This document shows positions 51,417 through 56,655 of a stretch of 56,655 nucleotides of DNA, piece by piece (position 1 is the first letter of the stretch; each line of letters starts with the position of its first letter). Source of the stretch: Akkermansia muciniphila (GTDB taxonomy: Bacteria > Verrucomicrobiota > Verrucomicrobiia > Verrucomicrobiales > Akkermansiaceae); NCBI GenBank assembly GCA_945873305.1, contig CAMCCX010000005.1, forward strand, positions 1 to 56,655, read 5' to 3'. The notes under the pieces were generated by a model. The model saw nothing but the letters and a program-made list of their open reading frames with translations, did no database searches and had not been told where the DNA came from. The translations under genes were made by a program, and so were the position numbers.

Positions 51417-52641
51417 GGCGCCAGGCTTCCATCAGCGTGCGGTATTTCACGAGCGTGTTAGGCACTTCCCACGCGGGGACTTTCTCGCCCTGGACGTAGC
51501 CGAGGAAGAGCTCCGTGACTTTTCCGAAATGCGCTTCGTGGCCGAGTTTGTATGGCTCGGGCACGACCATTTCCCAGCGCGCGCCGTTTTCCCTAACCGC
51601 GAGGCCGGGCCAGCGCGCGGCGAGTTTTCCAACAGCGGCTGCCAGCGCGCCGCGCCAGGCTTCGTCCGCCCGCGCCGGCGGGGGCCTCGAACGCCCACTT
51701 CACCGAGACCTTGGCGTGCACGCCGCGCAGGGTGTAGGTGGATTCTCCGTTCGCCGGAGTTTGTAAAACGCCGCCGGCATCGATGAGCGGTTTCAGATAG
51801 TCCGGCCATCCGTCGAGCTTGGTGGTCTTGGTGAATTGCGCGAGGGTGACCGGCGTTTTCCAGTTTCTGGCAGATAACACCTTCAGGTCGGCGGGCGCGA
51901 TGACTTGGTCCGGGAAACACTCCCACTGCACCAGATCGGCTAGATGGGTGGTGACGTCCACGATGGCCTCGCCCTGCTGCGCGGGGTCGAAAAACCACGG
52001 CGGCCGTTGGAGCGGGAGGCCGTTCACGAGCTTGGAAAAATGGTGCACGCTTTCCTTCGTCACGGCGGGATTTTCCGGGGTGCCCTTGTCGAGCTCGCCG
52101 AAGACCTCGGGAAACCGGGAGAGCTCTTTTTGCAGCGTGGTGGTGATCTCGTGGCGCTCGGTCATGATGTCCAACAGCACGAGTTTTTTCTCGCCGGCCA
52201 CGCGGTAGGCTTCCTCGATGAGCGCGAAGTCCGCGGGCGTGATGGCTATCGGTTTGTCGGCGAGCACGTTGAGGCCGGCCTTGACGCATTCGAGGATGTA
52301 GCGGGATTTTTTCGCGTTGTTGCCGGAGATGACCACCACGTTGCCGGGGCGCTCGCGCAGCATTTGCCCGAGGAAATCCGGGCCGCTGTGGACTTTTCCT
52401 GCCAGCGGGCGGGCTTGTCGGCGCGGGTGTTGAAGCCGTCGATCAGCGCGAGATGGCGGTCGAGTTCCGGGCCGGACGGGGCATAGACATGGACCACGGG
52501 ATCGACGCCATCGAGCATGGTTTTCTGGACCAGCGCGGCGTGGAAATGGCCGGGATCGAGGGTGATCAGCTTGACCGGGGCGGCACAGACTGCGGCGGCC
52601 GCGAGGACGGCGGTGATCAGGGTGAGGACTCTGGTTTTCAT
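51406..52641 (-). pseudogene. Exported Gfo/Idh/MocA oxidoreductase, two frameshifts
   Basis: Three frames join into one protein of about 411 residues. Signal peptide MKTRVLTLITAVLAAAAVCA, then LDPGHFHAALVQKTMLDGVD and a dinucleotide-fold region to ARWQEK. One base is missing near 52391-52396; restoring it gives VHSGPDFLGQMLRERPGNVV. The frame holds through ADKPIAITP, LLDIMTERHE and VDVTTHLADLVQWECFPDQV to AFEAPAGAG. One extra base near 51670-51680 breaks it again; removing it gives DEAWRGALAAAVGKL down to [12 protein letters not shown]. The changes cancel in length (1,236 nt = 3 x 412). Intact relatives act on sugars or sugar acids in the periplasm. It is divergent from the DUF6807 gene. Confidence 0.82.
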
Positions 52642-52704
52642 GATGGAGTGGGTTGGAAGGGATTCCTGGCGAAAAGATTCACGGCGGGGCGGCGTAATGC
52701 AAGG

Positions 52705-53644
52705 ATGACGACAAGCATACGAAGGCACGGGTGGATGGCGGTGGTTCTATCAAGCACGGTTCTGGCGGCGGAGCCGGACGGGAGGATCGAGGCGAAGCTG
52801 GGAGAGCACGGGCTGCTTGCCTGGCAGGCCAAGCCGCTGGCGAATCCAACAGGCGGCGCGAAATTCGCGGGCAGCGCCCTTTTTGAATCCGCTGCGCACT
52901 CCGGCCGGATTTGAGTGGACGACCATCCAACCCGCCGACCACTTGCACCACTTCGGGCTGTGGTGGCCGTGGAAATACATCGAGGTCGAGGGCGCGAAAT
53001 ACAACTGCTGGGAAATCCAGGAAGGCCAGGGCGCGCACGTGGCGAGGACGGCGAAAACCCTCTCTAGCGGACCCGACGGCGGTGCGTGGGAATTCCTCAA
53101 TGAGACGCTCATCAAGAAGCCCGGTGCCGCACCTGTGGCGGTGATTCAAGAGACGGCGCAGGTCGCGGTGAAGGTGGAGGACGACGCGCAGGTGCTCGAC
53201 ATTTCCCTCCGCCAGAAAGCCACCGGAAGCGCCGTGACCATCGTCAACTACCGCTACAGCGGCTTCTCGTGGCGCGGTCCGGCCTCGTGGAACAAGGATA
53301 ACAGCACCATGACGACGAGCGGCGGCAAGGGCCGCGACGATGCGAACGGCACGCCCGCGCGCTGGGAGCTCGTCAGCGGCTCCGCCGCTAACGGCACGGC
53401 CTCGGTGCTGATGATGAGCGCCGCCGCGGATCTGGCAAAGACCCCCGAGCTCGTGCGCGTCTGGGATTCCAAAAGCCACAGCGGCACGCCGTTTGTGAAT
53501 TTCAACCCGGTGATGGAAACCGCCCTGCCGCTCGACGACGCGCACCCGGCCGTCTCCAACAGAAGATACCGGGTCATCGCCGCGGACCACACGCTGGACG
53601 CCGCGGCCGCCGAAGCGGCGTGGCGCAAGTGGATGCGGAAATGA
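52705..53644 (+). pseudogene. DUF6807 (PmoA-like) protein, one frameshift
   Basis: A signal-like N-terminus (MTTSIRRHGWMAVVLSSTVL) leads to GLLAWQAKPLANPTGGAKF, then an extra base in the CCCTTTTTG run at 52877-52885 shifts the frame. Removing it continues AFLNPLRTPAGFEWTTIQPAD into HLHHFGLWWPWKYIEVEG, the metal-like His cluster typical of DUF6807/PmoA. The rest is intact to AEAAWRKWMRK. Total length 940 nt fits one inserted base. The family is found beside Gfo/Idh oxidoreductases in sugar-utilisation loci, as here. Loss of reading frame after about 58 residues should inactivate it. Confidence 0.82.
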
Positions 53645-53655
53645 GCGGGATTCCC

Positions 53656-54579
53656 TCACTTTTTCATGTGATCGATGCCACAGGGCGCGCGCTGCGGGCG
53701 TGAGCGCATGGCGTTGGCGGCGGCGTCGCCGGTGATGCAGGCGCTCGTCGAGCGGTGGCCGATCTCGGCGGAGGTCACCGCCGGCTTGCGCGTCTGGATG
53801 CTGGTGATCCAGTCGAGATGGTGGTCGCCGTTAGGGCTTTCGTGCAGCCGCACGTCCTTCGCGCCGAGCGGGGTGGCGAGGATGTCCGGGTTGCTCGCGA
53901 CCAGGGATTTCGAGGCGCTGCCGGTGGGATTGGGGTCCGAGGAAGTCATGCGCTCGGCGCCGCGGGTCACGAAGATCCAGCCGTCGCTGCCCTCGAAGCG
54001 GATGCCGTTAGGCAGCTTGTCCTCGATGAGCACGGTCACGCTGTTGGCATACTTCGCCTCGATGTGATAGGGGCCGTGGACGTTCCAGAGTCCGGATTTG
54101 GGGAACTCCGCGCGGCCCTCGGCGATGGTCATGGAAAGCGGCTTCTGCACGTAAATGTCCTTGCCCGCCAGCGCCGCGGCGATGACCGGCTCGGCGTGCC
54201 AATGGTCCGGCGTGCTCACGGCCACCGCGTTGATGTCCGGATGCTGCAAGGCCTCGCGGTAGTCGCCGTAGGTCGCCACCGTTAGGGAAACCTTGTTGTT
54301 CCGGTAGTGGCCCTCGACCAGCTCCTTCGCGTCCGCCACGCGGAGCGAGTCCAGATCGCAAACGGCGACCATGCGGGCGGCGTTCTGGCGGAGGATGCCG
54401 GGCATGTCCATCGAGCGGCCGATGCGGCCGCAGCCGATTTGCAGGACGTTGATTTACTTGCTGGGCGCGTCCGCGCCGAGGACGCGGGCGGGAATGATGG
54501 TCGGAAAGCCGATGGCGGCGCCGGCGAGGCCGGAAACGCGGAGGAAATCAAGGCGGGACGAGGTTGGGGTGGGATTCAT
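53656..54579 (-). pseudogene. Signal-bearing Gfo/Idh/MocA oxidoreductase with nonsense codon and internal deletions
   Basis: Frame from ATG at 54579 has a Tat/Sec-like leader (SSRLDFLRVSGLAGAAIGFP) ending ADAPSK, then TAA as codon 42 (54456-54454), then INVLQIGCGRIGRSMDMPGI, the cofactor fold, still in frame. VAVSTPDHWHAEPVIAAALA and VQKPLSMTIAEGRA follow, but next comes EFPKSGLWNVHGPYH, a motif that in intact homologues lies over 100 residues later; the junction is near 54109. Near 53730 a second jump joins SACITGDAAANAM, skipping about 30 residues. Thus at least three lesions. It cannot encode a working enzyme. It is convergent with the DUF6807 pseudogene. Confidence 0.82.
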
Positions 54580-54763
54580 GGAGTTTGGAGTTCTGGGGCA
54601 GAAGAAATGCAGGCCGCAGGTCCGGCATTTCCTTCTGCATGGCTGGATTACGGGGCCGCAGTGCCGGTTTGGTCAACCGCCGGTTCTTTCCCGCAAACGC
54701 GGGATGGGCTTGTGAATGCAACCCGGGATTGCTTCCGGCGGGCATCGGGCTCAAGACTCGCGC

Positions 54764-55762
54764 GTGGATCCGGCTCTTGAAACCTTGATGCTCGCCTTCT
54801 CGGCGGAGGACGCGCTGGCCATTCCGCAGCGCGCGTTGTTCATCGGCGCGCAGCCGCATCCGGCGCTGCGGGCGTGGCCGGAGGTGGTCGGTTGGCAGCC
54901 GCTCAGGCCGCTGGCGGCGGCCTGGGAGAAGGCGGGGTTCGCGCGGACGGAGGATCTGCCAGAGGGAAAATTTCCGCTGGTGATGGTGCTGCCCGGCAAG
55001 TCGAAGGACGAGGCGCTGGCGTGGTTCGCGCAGGCGAAGGACCGGCTGGAACCCGGCGGCCGCCTGCTGGTGGCGATGCCGAACACCGCCGGCGCGGGGC
55101 GGTTTGAAAAGGAACTTTCCAAGGCCGCGGGCAACATCGTCTCGATCCAAAAGCACAAGTGCCGCGCGTTCCACGCGCTGTTGGATGAGGCGGACGAGGC
55201 GGTTTTCAGCGGCTGGCGGGCGCTTGGTGAGTTGCGGGAAATTTCCGGCTTCAGCGTGCAGGCCGGGATTTTCAGCAGCGATCACATCGATCCTGGCTCG
55301 CAGCTTCTCGCCGACCATTTGCCCGCCCACTTGCACGGCAACGTCGCGGACCTCGGCGCGGGCTGGGGCTTTCTATCTGACGCGATGCTCAAGCGCTGCC
55401 CGAACATCGAGCGGCTGGATTTGTTCGAGGCGGACGCCCGCGCCCTCTGCTGCGCCCGGATGAACCTCGCCTGCCACGAGCGCGAAATCACCTATCACTG
55501 GCACGACGTCACCACCGGCCTGCCGGAAATTTACGACGCCATCGTGATGAATCCGCCGTTCCACACCGGCCAGGCGACGGACGTGGATCTCGGCCGGGCG
55601 TTTCTGAAGGTGGCGGCGGGCTCGCTCAAACGCGGCGGGAAATTGCTGCTCGTCGCCAACCGCCAACTGCCCTACGAAGCCGCCCTCGAAGCCAGCGGCC
55701 TCGCCTGGCGGAAAATCACCGAGGACAAAATTTACAAACTCCTCGCCGCCGAAAAACGCTAA
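54764..55762 (+). CDS. RsmC-like class I SAM-dependent methyltransferase
   Basis: 332 residues from a GTG giving (V)DPALETLMLAFSAEDA; an ATG at 54788 (MLAFSAED) is a possible start, and another at 54716 is in frame. An N-terminal degenerate methyltransferase-like domain (about 1-170) resembles RsmC's first half. The C-terminal domain has SAM motif VADLGAGWGFLSDAML and the N6/N2-guanine type active-site motif DAIVMNPPFHTG. RsmC methylates G1207 of 16S rRNA. It is followed 12 nt later by a pseudouridine synthase gene, both RNA-modification functions. Confidence 0.85.
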   Translation: MDPALETLMLAFSAEDALAIPQRALFIGAQPHPALRAWPEVVGWQPLRPLAAAWEKAGFARTEDLPEGKFPLVMVLPGKSKDEALAWFAQAKDRLEPGGRLLVAMPNTAGAGRFEKELSKAAGNIVSIQKHKCRAFHALLDEADEAVFSGWRALGELREISGFSVQAGIFSSDHIDPGSQLLADHLPAHLHGNVADLGAGWGFLSDAMLKRCPNIERLDLFEADARALCCARMNLACHEREITYHWHDVTTGLPEIYDAIVMNPPFHTGQATDVDLGRAFLKVAAGSLKRGGKLLLVANRQLPYEAALEASGLAWRKITEDKIYKLLAAEKR

Positions 55763-55774
55763 CCATCCCTTTCC

Positions 55775-56476
55775 ATGAAACTCGTCAAACTCCTCGCCAA
55801 TCTCGGCTACGGCTCCCGCAAGGAAGTCCAGCGCCTCATCCGCTCCGGCGCGGTCACCGATGCCGAGGGCAACGTGCTCGGCGAAAACGACGTGCCGCCG
55901 CACGACCAGATTTTATTCCGCGGCGAGCCGCTCGATCCCCCCTTCCCGCTCGTCATCATGCTTAACAAACCGGACGGCTACACGTGCAGCAGCGAGGATC
56001 CCGGCAGCACGATTTACGATCTGCTGCCGCCGCGATTCGCTCAGCGCAACCCCGGCCTCAACCCCATCGGCCGGCTCGACAAGGACACCACCGGCCTGCT
56101 GCTGATGACCGACGACGGGAAATTGCTGCACAAAATCATCCATCCGAAATCGGAGTGCCTCAAAGTCTATCACGCCGAGCTCGACCGTCCGTTGGAAGGC
56201 CACGAGGGCGAGTTGTTCGGCTCCGGCACGCTGGTGCTCAACAACGAGAACCGCCCGCTGCTGCCCGCCAAACTCGAAGTGCTCGGCGAAAAGGAGGCCC
56301 TCGTCACGCTGCACGAAGGCCGCTATCACCAGGTGCGGCGGATGTTCGCGGCGGCGGGAAACCACGTGCTCGGGCTCAAGCGGATTTCCATCGGCGGCCT
56401 GAAATTGCCGGACGATCTCGAAGAAGGCGACTGGCGCGAACTCACCGCGGACGAGCTGCGGGCGGTGTTTGCATGA
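55775..56476 (+). CDS. RsuA/RluE-family pseudouridine synthase
   Basis: 233 residues. An N-terminal S4 RNA-binding domain (MKLVKLLANLGYGSRKEVQR) is followed by a pseudouridine synthase domain with catalytic Asp in GRLDKDTTGLLLMTDDG. VIMLNKPDGYTCSS and GRYHQVRRMFAAAGNHVLGL are further family motifs. The sequence is most like RsuA, which makes pseudouridine 516 in 16S rRNA, but RluE/RluF cannot be excluded. No Shine-Dalgarno precedes the ATG; the message probably runs on from the rsmC-like gene. Confidence 0.92.
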   Translation: MKLVKLLANLGYGSRKEVQRLIRSGAVTDAEGNVLGENDVPPHDQILFRGEPLDPPFPLVIMLNKPDGYTCSSEDPGSTIYDLLPPRFAQRNPGLNPIGRLDKDTTGLLLMTDDGKLLHKIIHPKSECLKVYHAELDRPLEGHEGELFGSGTLVLNNENRPLLPAKLEVLGEKEALVTLHEGRYHQVRRMFAAAGNHVLGLKRISIGGLKLPDDLEEGDWRELTADELRAVFA

Positions 56477-56655
56477 GCCGTGCGTATTGCGCCAATGATA
56501 AATGACACCGAAGGGGCTGAGTCGTTGGGCCAGGATTCATGACACCCGGCGCTTGGTTTGGGTTTGGTTCTGCGGGGTGGTTTTGACCAGGTTTTCCGCT
56601 GGTGCGGACGGAGTGGAGGCGCAGGGCGCGGCAGCGACCGAAGCCGTAACGCAGT
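56477..56655. other. Right end of window, no gene called
   Basis: 179 nt after the pseudouridine synthase stop. No frame with family similarity was found on either strand. The sequence may contain the end of a gene that lies beyond the window. Confidence 0.4.

Noticed and set aside
51406-52641. Programmed frameshifting in the Gfo/Idh gene
   Set aside because: Neither shift site has a slippery heptamer or a following hairpin that I can see, and neighbouring genes carry unrelated lesions, so decay or error is simpler.

Overview
This is a GC-rich chromosomal window of about 62% GC by eye from a Gram-negative, LPS-making bacterium. It most likely belongs to Verrucomicrobiota, probably Verrucomicrobiales. 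Support comes from a secreted CAP protein ending in an acidic GDADRDG..NLIEYAFGTSP-type module, a DUF2934 protein, a pseudokinase/formylglycine-generating-enzyme-like fusion, exported Gfo/Idh oxidoreductases beside a DUF6807 gene, and the flotillin/NfeD locus. The phylum call is inferred from family content and was not tested by a search.

Layout. 1-6.5 kb: end of polA; a leftward DUF1844-kdsA-lptC/A-lptB operon for Kdo synthesis and LPS export; two very small lipoproteins; then leuC-leuD. 6.5-15 kb: a CAP-domain gene with one frameshift, an OmpA-like protein, a lysine/alanine-rich DUF2934 protein with a sigma-54-like promoter, homoserine dehydrogenase, DUF1287, a CBM9-like protein and a PlsC-type acyltransferase. 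15-22.4 kb: M16 peptidase, nitroreductase, lptD, a TIGR01777 epimerase-like protein and a YceI remnant. 22.5-31.3 kb: a leftward run of rseP, TPR protein, pseudokinase-FGE protein and M14 peptidase, then NfeD protease, NfeD, flotillin FloA and a small membrane protein. 31-37.6 kb: a pentapeptide-like protein, an SDR and the pyruvate dehydrogenase genes pdhA-pdhB and pdhC, with a separate micro-lipoprotein unit between pdhB and pdhC.

37.7-56.6 kb: cytidine deaminase and mnmG (gidA) with two parS palindromes, suggesting that this part lies near the replication origin; an L,D-transpeptidase; the 5-oxoprolinase genes pxpBC and pxpA; an OppF-like ATPase; gspE-gspF; a LytS/LytR-type two-component pair; small regulators; a thioredoxin-like ferredoxin; a decayed three-gene cluster (Gfo/Idh, DUF6807, Gfo/Idh); and rsmC-like and rsuA-like RNA-modification genes.

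Points that stand out: an identical four-unit, 8-nt-period TTCAG element placed 13 nt before the start codons of two unrelated downstream cistrons (leuD and gspF); four small lipoproteins whose lipidated cysteine is followed by one or two more cysteines, one predicted to mature to only CCCL; an LptC-LptA fusion with an internal second signal peptide; and damage concentrated in accessory secreted or sugar-related genes while housekeeping genes are intact. Shine-Dalgarno sequences are mostly absent, and some promoters sit so close to the ATG that leaderless transcription is plausible.
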